DNA of 64,000 bases from JAJDXO01 sp965221855 (GTDB lineage Bacteria; Pseudomonadota; Alphaproteobacteria; Rhodospirillales; UBA2165). The stretch is taken from the NCBI GenBank assembly GCA_965221855.1, contig CBDCSV010000005.1, forward strand, positions 124,001 through 188,000. Direction: 5' to 3'. Position numbers and translations under genes: made by a program. Positions 52,127-59,544 of the stretch are shown in pieces (position 1 is the first letter of the stretch; each line of letters opens with the position of its first letter). The notes beneath the pieces are model-generated. The model was not told the DNA's origin and did no database searches. It saw nothing but the letters and a program-made list of their open reading frames with translations.

Positions 52127-52483
52127 CTATGCCCCTCGGCCGACCCAATCCTGCCCGGCCGCCAGGGCATCCTCGCGCGTGTCAAAACTCTCCAGGAATG
52201 CGAAGAAGCCGCTCACCTCCAGCACCTTCTTGCATTCGGGCTTCAGAGCGCACAGGGCCAGATTTCCGCCATTCTGCTTGCAGGCTCTGGCGCCGACGAG
52301 CAACGCGCGAAGTCCCGCGCTGCTGATGTAGTCCATCCCGGAACAGTCAAGCAAAACGTCTTTGTCTCCACGCTCCACAATACCGTTGAGATACTGTTCA
52401 AACTCCGGCGCGGCGAGCCCGTCTACACGACCGGAAACAAGTCCGACCACAACCTCTCCGTGCTTTTCCTCTTCAAAGTCCAT
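52127..52483 (-). CDS. STAS-domain anti-sigma factor antagonist (second copy)
   Basis: A 118-residue SpoIIAA-like STAS domain. The phospho-site YISSAGLRA again has serines 54 and 55. It also has LLVGARACKQNGGNLAL and a slightly longer C-terminal helix than its relative at 49543. An upstream in-frame start at 52552 would translate the tandem repeat and is not used. It is first in the STAS-GPP34-Amt-STAS-GSIII run. Two STAS proteins with one kinase gene and one phosphatase gene nearby suggest branched signalling. Confidence 0.9.
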   Translation of the reverse strand: MDFEEEKHGEVVVGLVSGRVDGLAAPEFEQYLNGIVERGDKDVLLDCSGMDYISSAGLRALLVGARACKQNGGNLALCALKPECKKVLEVSGFFAFLESFDTREDALAAGQDWVGRGA

Positions 52484-52487
52484 CCGA

Positions 52488-52545
52488 GATTTCCCTACTA
52501 GCGTCCCAAAACCAATGATTTCCCTACTGGCATTGCAAAACCGAT
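52488..52545. repeat. Tandem 29-base imperfect repeat upstream of the STAS operon
   Basis: Two adjacent copies starting GATTTCCCTACT and ending CAAAACC-R-AT. They begin four bases before the STAS start codon and fill its leader. The rest of 52546-52753 has a GCCGGCCGA/TCGGCCGGC hairpin at 52609-52631 and no gene that I can support. Confidence 0.6.
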
Positions 52546-52753
52546 AAAGCACATTCGGGAAAACGTCAACAAGCTAGTGGACTCCCCGGTGGGCGAGCCG
52601 ATTTTTACCGCCGGCCGATTTCGGCCGGCCAAGGGTGCGCCCGAGTCCGCCGGGCGGAAGATCGCGCGTTTGGCCGGGTTCGGAGGGACGCGACCGCGCC
52701 GCGCTTCGCGCCGACGGCGCGCGGCCTCTTAGGCGGGGCCGCGAATGCGGCCG

Positions 52754-54028
52754 TTACCGTCCGGGCGCGCGCGGATCAGGTCCCCCTCTGTATACGACCG
52801 GCAGAAGCAACGGATCCTCCACGCTGGAATCCGCGTGGAATTGGATCACGCCGCGGCCCGTGCCGCAGTCTCCGAATTCATCGCAAGCCAGCGTGCCGAG
52901 CAGGCCCCGAAAGCCCGCGGTGCCGGCCAGCGCATCGCGGAGCGCCTGGCGGTCGATGGAGAGCGTCCCGTCACCGGGCACCGCAACCTGCTTAATCGCG
53001 GACAGCAGCAATGTCGCGGCGTCATAGCCGTGCGCCCAGTAGGCCGATGCCGGCGGCCAGCCCAAGGCGGTTTCGATCGCGCTCAGCACGTCGGCGGCAC
53101 TCCTGCCCGTCGCCTGGTTGACGTTCCCGGCGTCTCCCGGATCGGGTGCCGTGAAGTAGAGCCCCTCGGCCTCGGGCAAGGCGAGCAACGCTCTTGTCTG
53201 CATGGCGCTGTCTCCGATCCTCTTCACGCCTGCCAAGCCGCCGAACCCGGCCGCCTGCCAGATCAGCGCCCTGGCTTCCACCGGAAAGAGCACGAGCAAC
53301 ACGCCGTCGGGGCCGGCGGCGTCCAACTCGGCGAGAACGGCGGACATGTCGGTCTGCCCTTTGGCGACTTGGGTTACGATCGGAACAATGCCGCCATGCC
53401 CGCGGAACGCGGCAGCGAACGCGTTGGCAAGCGCGCTGGAATAGGCGTCGCCGTCGTGGACCGCCGCCATCCTGCGCAACCCGAGCTCTTCGTAGCCGAA
53501 CCTCGCGGCGACGCGCGCCGTCACGAGATCGTTGTTCGTCACGCGGAAATATCCCTCGTGATAGTCCGGACCGACATTGCCGGCGAGGTCGGACGTGAGC
53601 CGGGGCGACGTGTTGGCCGGCGAGATCATCGAGAAGCCGGCCGCGCCGAGGACCGGCGAAGCCTCCACCGCCGCGCCGGAGCATAGCGTCCCGATGACGC
53701 CAACGACGTTTACCTCGCCGACGACGGCCTCGGCCGCCGCGCGCCCGCCCTCGCCCGAGCACTTCTCGTCGAGGGTCCGGAGGGAAACCCGGTGCCCGTG
53801 AATGGGACCGAAATCCTTGATCGCCAATTCGATGGCGGCTTCGATGACGGGCGAAATTTCCTTTACCATCGAGCCGGAAAGCAACGCGCGAATCTGGATC
53901 GGTTCGCCCTGCCCGATCTCCACCTTGCCGGGCGCCCCGGCGGCGTATGCGTTGCCGCAAACGAGGGCCGCCGCCAGCGCAATGGCCCCAATCGAGATGG
54001 CCTTCGCAAAGCTCAAGGCCCTCCTCAA
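52754..54028 (-). CDS. Leucine/branched-chain-type periplasmic binding protein (family 6)
   Basis: Up to 424 residues. A signal peptide (SIGAIALAAALVCGNAYA) precedes a type I periplasmic-binding fold: GVIGTLCSGAAVEASPVL, SMISPANTSPRLT, AAVHDGDAYSSALANAF, SAYWAHGYDAATLLL. It would bind an amino acid or related compound as an ABC or sensor receptor. No ABC partners are adjacent. The first codons, TTG at 54028 or 54016, lie antisense inside an IS630 remnant, so the original start seems to have been replaced by transposon sequence. Expression is uncertain. Confidence 0.8.
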   Translation of the reverse strand: MRRALSFAKAISIGAIALAAALVCGNAYAAGAPGKVEIGQGEPIQIRALLSGSMVKEISPVIEAAIELAIKDFGPIHGHRVSLRTLDEKCSGEGGRAAAEAVVGEVNVVGVIGTLCSGAAVEASPVLGAAGFSMISPANTSPRLTSDLAGNVGPDYHEGYFRVTNNDLVTARVAARFGYEELGLRRMAAVHDGDAYSSALANAFAAAFRGHGGIVPIVTQVAKGQTDMSAVLAELDAAGPDGVLLVLFPVEARALIWQAAGFGGLAGVKRIGDSAMQTRALLALPEAEGLYFTAPDPGDAGNVNQATGRSAADVLSAIETALGWPPASAYWAHGYDAATLLLSAIKQVAVPGDGTLSIDRQALRDALAGTAGFRGLLGTLACDEFGDCGTGRGVIQFHADSSVEDPLLLPVVYRGGPDPRAPGR

Positions 54029-54146
54029 AAAGACCGCAGCCAGAACCGTCGACGACCTCTACGACGCCATCGCAACCGCCATCGACACAGTCACCCAATC
54101 CGAGTGCCAAAACTACTTCACTGCCGCAGGCTATGACCGGGTGTGA
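53988..54146 (+). pseudogene. IS630-family transposase, C-terminal remnant
   Basis: Fifty-two codons ending in TGA: PIEMAFAKLKALLKKTAART, then a helix ending in CQNYFTAAGYDRV. The PIE-x-x-FAKLK segment includes the last catalytic glutamate of IS630 transposases and the C terminus is typical. The element's end GTGATCAGAAAATGCTCTAG follows. The rest of the element, including its other end, is missing. Confidence 0.85.
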
Positions 54147-54804
54147 TCAGAAAATGCTCTAGATCTTCCTCTAATCCCGAATAGCTCCCAATGCGACAAT
54201 CCATTATCTTTTTTTCAGGTTTCATAATTTGTTCGCGTACCTTGCAAATGGCCTCACTCTCCGCGTACCGGTAGCCATAGCTACCAAGTAACGAAAAGAC
54301 CAATAGGTACGCAGATCGCAACAGGCTTGTGTTCACGTGGTCAGAATTTGGTCGCTTGATCCTAATCCCGATTCCCTTGTTCACATCAAGCTCCGAACCT
54401 CCAGGCAATGACCTCAGTTCCATTTTTCCGCGCAATTGTCCTACTTTAGTCGGCATAGGGAATCTTGGAGGTTTTCCTTCTTCGGGACGAAGAAGACCCG
54501 AACGTCGTGCGCCAAAGAGGCTGACTTCTATCTCCGTACCACGGCCGGACTTGTAGTCATCTATTGCCTTCTTTTCTTGCGCAGCTGCGCGATCAAGTAC
54601 ACTGCCGGAATTGTTGCATCGTGAACAGGTAAGGCAGGTAACCTGTCCTCCCATAGCCTTGGGCGGCGCGTGTTCCAAGGTAACTTTTCGTCCCCTCTCG
54701 ACTTCAATTTCCGCAAATTCGATCAGACATATTGGGCATTTCGCGTTGCCTCGATCAAATAGTCTTGAGCGGAGGCGCCTCAGGTGTCCAGTTTTCTTGC
54801 TCAT
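54118..54804 (-). CDS. HNH-endonuclease-like protein, C terminus altered by IS630 remnant
   Basis: A 228-residue protein with an HNH-like zinc motif: CPICLIEF, VTLEHAPPKAMGG and CLTCSRCNN supply two cysteine pairs and the central histidine. Such proteins are nucleases, often in restriction or phage-defence islands. The remaining 150 residues are unknown to me. The last dozen codons (EHFLITPGHSLRQ) are antisense IS630 end sequence, so the native C terminus is probably lost. GC content is lower than in the surroundings, suggesting acquisition. Confidence 0.7.
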   Translation of the reverse strand: MSKKTGHLRRLRSRLFDRGNAKCPICLIEFAEIEVERGRKVTLEHAPPKAMGGQVTCLTCSRCNNSGSVLDRAAAQEKKAIDDYKSGRGTEIEVSLFGARRSGLLRPEEGKPPRFPMPTKVGQLRGKMELRSLPGGSELDVNKGIGIRIKRPNSDHVNTSLLRSAYLLVFSLLGSYGYRYAESEAICKVREQIMKPEKKIMDCRIGSYSGLEEDLEHFLITPGHSLRQ

Positions 54805-54858
54805 TTTCCGTCAAGGCCGTTTGCAGTTTACGCGCTGTAGCGAAATTCCATCTCCCCT

Positions 54859-54896
54859 CCAGCCTTCGTAGCCGAAGGCTACTTCGGTGGAGTAGA
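54859..54896 (+). repeat. Palindromic intergenic repeat, unit 1
   Basis: Contains the perfect palindrome GTAGCCGAAGGCTAC-like core within CCTTCGTAGCCGAAGG. A 38-base unit here matches the inverse of 56987-57024 at 36 of 38 positions. Both lie in non-coding sequence beside GGGAGAGGGG-type tracts. Confidence 0.75.
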
Positions 54897-54929
54897 CCTG
54901 GGAGAGGGGTGGGGTGAGGGTTCTTCTCT

Positions 54930-55095
54930 TCAGCTCTTATCGCGAAACTTGTCCAGCGCGATGACCTCGGCGCCTTCGCCCGCATCCGTGCCCTTGTCCG
55001 CTTCGATCAGCATCACCGTTTCGGACGAGGACCGGATGTGATCCTCCTCCGGCCCGTCGCCCTCGCCGACGCCCTCTTGCTCAGGGTATTTTGCC
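54930..55095 (-). pseudogene. Degenerate duplicate of the sspB 3' end
   Basis: On the minus strand an acidic stretch leads into GAEVIALDKFRDKS and a TGA stop. The true sspB at 55785 ends GAEVIALDKFRNKS. The tail peptide is the ClpX-docking end of SspB. Upstream of it only a diverged acidic linker remains and no SspB core. The copy lies across the XRE-GrlR gene from sspB. Confidence 0.75.
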
Positions 55096-55117
55096 GGAGG
55101 TCCGCGTTATCCTCCAC

Positions 55118-55687
55118 CTATGCCGCCTGCGGCAACGTCCGAATAAATCGATAGTACGCGTTTATCGGCTGGCCGAGATTAGTCTGTGCGCTGATGTGGC
55201 CCTCATCCAAATCCGGGTTCATCTCAGCACTAACTTCCAGAATCCAGTCGAAGGGTTGCTGAATGCCGACTACGGATGGGACACCACCCGGCATCTCAAC
55301 ACGTATGGTGGCGTCGACCAAACCAGTATCTTGATTGAACCGGTATTGGCCATCGTACTTGCCTCCCATTGGGTCAACCCCGTAAATCCTGCCGCCATCA
55401 AACACCAGGGTACAATGTCCACTTCCAGCTGTACCAACATACTCGATTGTGTACATACCGTCTTTCATGGTTCTCATCTCCGAAGAATTCCTCGCAAGCT
55501 CGGCTTGACGCATCCCAATTGGCAGCGTTTCAAACAACCGAAGATAAGCGTTCACCGGTCCAGGAACTGACCGCGTGCCTGAAAGCCAAAGGCTAACTGC
55601 GCGTGGCGTAACCCCAAGTAATCCGGCTAGAGCAGTTTGGCTCAGTTCCAGACGACTAAGGCAATCTCTGAGGCCTTGCGAATCCAT
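55118..55687 (-). CDS. XRE helix-turn-helix protein with C-terminal GrlR-like domain
   Basis: A 189-residue protein. Residues 1-60 are an XRE-type DNA-binding domain (LSQTALAGLLGVTPRAVSLW, GTRSVPGPVNAYLRLFE). Residues 75-185 start MKDGMYTIEYVGTAGSGHC and include GGRIYGVDPMGGKYDGQY and INAYYRFIRTLP. This matches GrlR, the small lipocalin-like regulator of type III secretion in enteric bacteria. GrlR normally acts through a protein partner; here it is fused to a DNA-binding domain, so it may sense a ligand. GC content is low for the window. It is inserted between sspB and its duplicated tail. Confidence 0.75.
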   Translation of the reverse strand: MDSQGLRDCLSRLELSQTALAGLLGVTPRAVSLWLSGTRSVPGPVNAYLRLFETLPIGMRQAELARNSSEMRTMKDGMYTIEYVGTAGSGHCTLVFDGGRIYGVDPMGGKYDGQYRFNQDTGLVDATIRVEMPGGVPSVVGIQQPFDWILEVSAEMNPDLDEGHISAQTNLGQPINAYYRFIRTLPQAA

Positions 55688-55784
55688 AGAACATTGTTCT
55701 ATCGAAAATGGAATAATGTCAAGAGATAACTAAATGTGGGCGGGTGAAAAGGCTTAATCCACAAATTAGAGTGTTTTTCAGCGC

Positions 55785-56390
55785 CTAGCTCTTGTTGCGG
55801 AATTTATCCAGCGCGATGACCTCGGCGCCTTCGCCGGCTTCGGCGGCCGCTTCATCGGCGGCTTCTTCCTCGTCCGCCTCGTCCGCCTCGGCCTCGCCGC
55901 CGCCCTCGTCCGCGTCCGGCAGGATGGCGGTCTCGGCGTTCGGCGGGACGTAGTCCCCGTCCGCCGCGTCTTCCCTTTCGGCCGGCCCGTCGCCCGGCGC
56001 CGCCTCGTCGGCGTCGCCGCCGGCGATGTCGGGGGCGAGCTGCGCCACCTGGATGCCGAAATCGACCGCCGGGTCGGCGAACGACACCACCGCCGAGAAG
56101 GGCACGTACAGGGCCTGGCGGCGGCCCGAGAAATAGAGCGCGACGCGGAAGCCGTCCTCCTCCACGTGCAAATCCTCGAACTGGTGCTGGAGGACGATGG
56201 TGATCTCCTCCGGGTACTGGGCGCGGAGGAAGGGCGGCATGTCGACGCCCTCGGCCCGGGTCTTGAAATTGATGTAGTAGTGGTGGTCGCCGGCGAGGCC
56301 CTGTTCCTCCGCTTGGCGGAGCGCGCGCTTGAGAATCCCCGTCAGGGCCTCCTCGACCCATTGCTGATAGGGATAACTCGGTTCGGTCAT
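55785..56390 (-). CDS. sspB: ClpXP adaptor SspB (alphaproteobacterial type)
   Basis: A 201-residue SspB. Residues 1-120 form the tag-binding domain (YQQWVEEALTGILKRAL, FKTRAEGVDMPPFLRAQYP, VPFSAVVSFADPAVDFG). A long acidic, low-complexity linker follows, then the ClpX-docking tail VIALDKFRNKS. It delivers ssrA-tagged polypeptides from stalled ribosomes to ClpXP. It lies directly downstream of the tmRNA gene on the same strand, with 95 bases between, so tag and adaptor are neighbours. The linker is strongly rich in E, D and A. Confidence 0.94.
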   Translation of the reverse strand: MTEPSYPYQQWVEEALTGILKRALRQAEEQGLAGDHHYYINFKTRAEGVDMPPFLRAQYPEEITIVLQHQFEDLHVEEDGFRVALYFSGRRQALYVPFSAVVSFADPAVDFGIQVAQLAPDIAGGDADEAAPGDGPAEREDAADGDYVPPNAETAILPDADEGGGEAEADEADEEEAADEAAAEAGEGAEVIALDKFRNKS

Positions 56391-56427
56391 CGCGCGCGCT
56401 TCGCCACCCTGTCGTCATTCCGGCCAT

Positions 56428-56472
56428 TGCACGGGCGGAACGTTTGTCCCGCTCCCCTGCACGGGCGGAACG
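56428..56472. repeat. Exact 15-base direct repeat between tmRNA and sspB
   Basis: TGCACGGGCGGAACG occurs at 56428-56442 and 56458-56472. It lies between the tmRNA 3' end and the sspB start and may mark a regulator site or a slipped duplication. Confidence 0.6.
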
Positions 56473-56484
56473 ATTAAGTGAGGG

Positions 56485-56762
56485 GCTTCTGTTGCCAGGT
56501 GCCCCCCGGACCCCGTTGCAGCCTTAGGCGGCTACAGCAAATGCCTCGTTATCGTTGGCATCTGTAAATCGGCCCGATAACGGCGGTACCATGCCGGGCG
56601 AAAACCAAGCCTTTACCACGCGCGTCGATCCTGTTTCGCCCCCATACGGGCTCCGGACCGGGTCCGGAGCTATTGGGAATTGGTGGAGGCGCCGGGCACT
56701 GCCCCCGGGTCCGCTACGCTTATTCCACAAGGCGTTTATCGCCATAGCCGGCAAGCCGGCGT
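56485..56762 (-). ncRNA. ssrA: Circularly permuted two-piece tmRNA
   Basis: On the minus strand the acceptor piece comes first and ends GGCGCCTCCACCA at 56681. After an intervening loop the coding piece begins GGGGGCGAAACAGGATCGAC at 56643. The seven-pair acceptor stem GGGGGCG/CGCCTCC has a G-U at pair 3, the alanine-tRNA-synthetase identity element. The tag frame is 56559-56524, encoding ANDNEAFAVAA then TAA; the charged alanine precedes it. The piece ends near AGAAGCCCC. A TATATT -10 lies at 56773-56768. Exact processing ends are estimated. It rescues stalled ribosomes and tags the product for ClpXP. Confidence 0.92.
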
Positions 56763-56986
56763 TTACGAATATAGTCCCATCGCCGGGCCAAGGAAAGCGC
56801 GCGGCGCGCACGGAGGCCCCCCAACCTACCCTCTCCCCCTTCTTCAGGGGGAGAGGGACGCGGAGGCTTGGCGAGCCTGCGAGCCTTAGCCGTAGCTGGG
56901 TGAGGGGGAAATTTCCATATCACCCCCGCCTCTATGACCCCTTCACCCTTTTTTGTGACCCCCTCACCCTAACCCTCTCCCCCTGG

Positions 56987-57024
56987 CCTACTCCGCCGAA
57001 GTAGCCTTCGGCTACGAAGGCTGG
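56987..57024 (-). repeat. Palindromic intergenic repeat, unit 2
   Basis: Inverse copy of 54859-54896. The stretch 56820-57060 between tmRNA and thyX also contains CTCTCCCCCTT/GGGGGAGAGG arms at 56831-56855. I find no coding sequence in 56820-57210. Confidence 0.75.
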
Positions 57025-57210
57025 AAAGAAGGGCGAGAGGGGACACTTACTCGGATGGGGGACTGGCAAAGAGCGGCAAATCGCACACATTGATAGGGGG
57101 GCATGGTTCGCGGGTCTCGGCCCATGATTTCGCCATATGAATTTCCTTGGGGTTTCCGCGCACAAAAATGCGCGCAAAGGCGCCGAATTGGAATTTAACC
57201 AAGTCATCAA

Positions 57211-57240
57211 ATGTCCATTAATGTCCATGAATGTCCATTA
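57211..57240 (+). repeat. Three tandem decamers upstream of thyX
   Basis: ATGTCCATTA, ATGTCCATGA, ATGTCCATTA in direct succession, ending 120 bases before the thyX start. It could be a protein-binding array controlling thyX. Confidence 0.6.
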
Positions 57241-57360
57241 CGGCCCACGCGATCGGGCCTGAATCGAAATTTTCGTTGGAAATATATTCCAACGCCCCCG
57301 ACGGGCCGATTCATTCCCAGGCGCTTGCTCCCCGCGACGGGAATCGGGTAAGGGGGAGCC

Positions 57361-58299
57361 ATGGAACTGACCCGCGAACAGCAGGCGGAAATCGACGAGG
57401 CCCGCGCCGCCACAGCCTATACCCGCCGAGTGACGGTTCGCGCTCTAGAAAAGCTGCTCTATACGCCGGCGCCGGTGCTCGATCACGGCTTCGTCCGGGT
57501 GATCGACTACATGGGCGACGACGCGGCCATCGTGCAGGCGGCCCGGGTCTCCTACGGCAAGGGGACCAAGCGGGTGTCCACCGACCGGGGGCTGATCCGC
57601 TACCTGCTGCGCCACCGGCACACCACGCCCTTCGAGATGTGCGAGATCAAGTACCACATCAAGATGCCCATCTTCGTCGCCCGGCAGTGGATCCGCCACC
57701 GCACCGCCAACGTCAACGAATACTCGGCCCGCTACAGCGTGCTCGACCGGGAGTTCTACATCCCCGCCCCGGACCAGCTGGCGACCCAGTCCCGGTCCAA
57801 CCGGCAGGGACGGGGCGCGGTGCTGGAAGGGGAAGAGGCCGCCCGGGTGCTCGACCTGCTCAAGTCGGACGCCCGGCAGACCTACGACCACTACATCGAG
57901 ATGCTCAACGAGAGCGAGGCGGGCGAGGTGATCGACGAGGGGCGGGACGGCCTCGCCCGGGAACTGGCGCGGATGAACCTGACCCTCAACACCTATACCC
58001 AGTGGTACTGGAAGACCGACCTCCACAATTTGCTGCACTTCCTCAGCTTGCGCGCCGATGACCACGCCCAGTACGAAATCCGGGTCTACGCCGAGGCCAT
58101 GCTGGAAAGCCTCAAGGCGTGGTGCCCGATCACCCACGAGGCGTTCATGGACTACCGGGCCGGCGGGACCCACCTCTCGGCGGCGGGCCTCGGCGTGGTC
58201 AGGCGGCTGCTCGCCGGCGAAGACGTGGACCAAGAGACATCGGGCCTGAGCCCCCGGGAATGGCGGGAACTGATGGAGAGCCTCGGGCGGGAGGCCTAG
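57361..58299 (+). CDS. thyX: FAD-dependent thymidylate synthase
   Basis: A 312-residue ThyX, which makes dTMP from dUMP using methylenetetrahydrofolate, FAD and NADPH. The ThyX motif R112-H-R-x7-S122 is in RHRTANVNEYSARY. Other family segments are ARVSYGKGT, LLRHRHTTPFEM and the late LHNLLHFLSLRADDHAQYEIR. AGGGGG precedes the ATG. It is complete. Three tandem decamers lie 120 bases upstream. Confidence 0.97.
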   Translation: MELTREQQAEIDEARAATAYTRRVTVRALEKLLYTPAPVLDHGFVRVIDYMGDDAAIVQAARVSYGKGTKRVSTDRGLIRYLLRHRHTTPFEMCEIKYHIKMPIFVARQWIRHRTANVNEYSARYSVLDREFYIPAPDQLATQSRSNRQGRGAVLEGEEAARVLDLLKSDARQTYDHYIEMLNESEAGEVIDEGRDGLARELARMNLTLNTYTQWYWKTDLHNLLHFLSLRADDHAQYEIRVYAEAMLESLKAWCPITHEAFMDYRAGGTHLSAAGLGVVRRLLAGEDVDQETSGLSPREWRELMESLGREA

Positions 58300-58529
58300 G
58301 GAATTACGTGAGGCGCGCCTGTCCGGTCAGCGCGCATAAGTGCTTGATGAGCGTGATCCGGCGTGGACTCCGGGGGCAAGATCGGTCTATGTAAATAATT
58401 GTACGGATGCCGAACAATATGCGGTTAGCCGCAGACCCCTCCCTCCCGCCTGGAATGGAAACGGCAGGAAACAACCACGTTTTGGGAGGGGAAAATGATC
58501 GTTTTGAACACTCTTCAAGGAGACAGGGA

Positions 58530-59544
58530 ATGAAGACCTTTCTAAATTCGAAAAAGCTAATGCTGTCCGTGGCGGCGGCCGCTTTTACGGCTGCCGGCGT
58601 TTTCGGCGGTGACGCGGCAGCGCAACAAACGATTAAAATGGGCATGTCGGCCCCGAAAACGGGCCCGCTGGCCGGCGGCGCGACGGTTACCCACTGGCCC
58701 AACGTGAAACTATGGGTGCATGACGTAAATTCGCGCGGCGGCCTGAAGCTCAAGAACGGCCGCGCCAAGGTCGAGGTCATCGAGTATGACGATCGCACGA
58801 ACCCGGGCGAAGCCATCAAAAACATCAATCGCCTCGCCACGCAGGACAAGGTGGACTTCATTCTCGCCCCGTTCGGCACGGGCTTCAACCTCGCCACGGC
58901 GCCGATCTTCAACAAGCTCGGCTACCCGCAGCTCGCCGTCTCCGCCATTACGGATAAAATCCCGACGCTGACCAAACGCTATGACAACATCTTCTTCATG
59001 CTGGGCTCGACATCGACCTTCACGGGCTTTGTCGTCAAGATCCTGAAGAAAATGCGCAGTGACGGCAAAATCGGCAACCGTGTCGCCATGGTGAACGTGG
59101 CCGACGCCTTCGGCATCGAACTTGCCGCGGCGGCGCGCCCCGTCTTCAAGGAAGCGGGCTTCGAGATCGTCTATGACAAATCCTATCCCCTGGGCGCAAA
59201 AGATCTTTCACCAATCGTGAAGGGCGCCAAGGCGTCCAACCCGGATGCCTTCGTCGCCTGGTCCTATCCGCCGGACACTTTTGCCCTGACCGCCCAGGCC
59301 CGGATCAACAAGCTGGATGTGAAGGCATACTATACCGCCGTTGCGACGCCGTTCCCTTCCTTCAAAGGCAAGTTCAAGGACGCGGCTGAAGGTATTCTCG
59401 GCGCCGGCGGGATCAACCCCGACACACCGGAATTGAAAGCCTACTTCAAACGCCACAAGGAAGTGACGGGCAAGGATGCCGATTACTGGGCCAGCGCCGT
59501 AACCTACGCCAGCTTCGAGGTTTTGGGTCAGGCCATCGAAGGGG
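58530..59544 (+). pseudogene. Branched-chain amino-acid-type binding protein, truncated by ISAs1-type insertion
   Basis: About 338 native codons of a family 6 periplasmic binding protein. A signal peptide (SVAAAAFTAAGVFGGDAAA) is followed by MGMSAPKTGPLAGGATV, VEVIEYDDRTNPGEAIKNI and FILAPFGTGFNLATAP. The frame enters the IS after AIEGAG and stops four codons later, at 59561. Family members have some 50-60 more residues. They are not found on the other side of the IS, so sequence was deleted or moved. AAGGAGACAGGGA precedes the ATG. The missing C-terminal strands make function unlikely. Confidence 0.85.

Noticed and set aside
52211..52330. CRISPR array anywhere in the window
   Set aside because: No series of regularly spaced identical repeats of 24-40 bases was found. 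The tandem repeats noted are two or three units without spacers.
56555..57004. 149-codon plus-strand frame through the tmRNA region
   Set aside because: It is antisense to the tmRNA and continues through palindromic repeats; no ribosome-binding site or domain.
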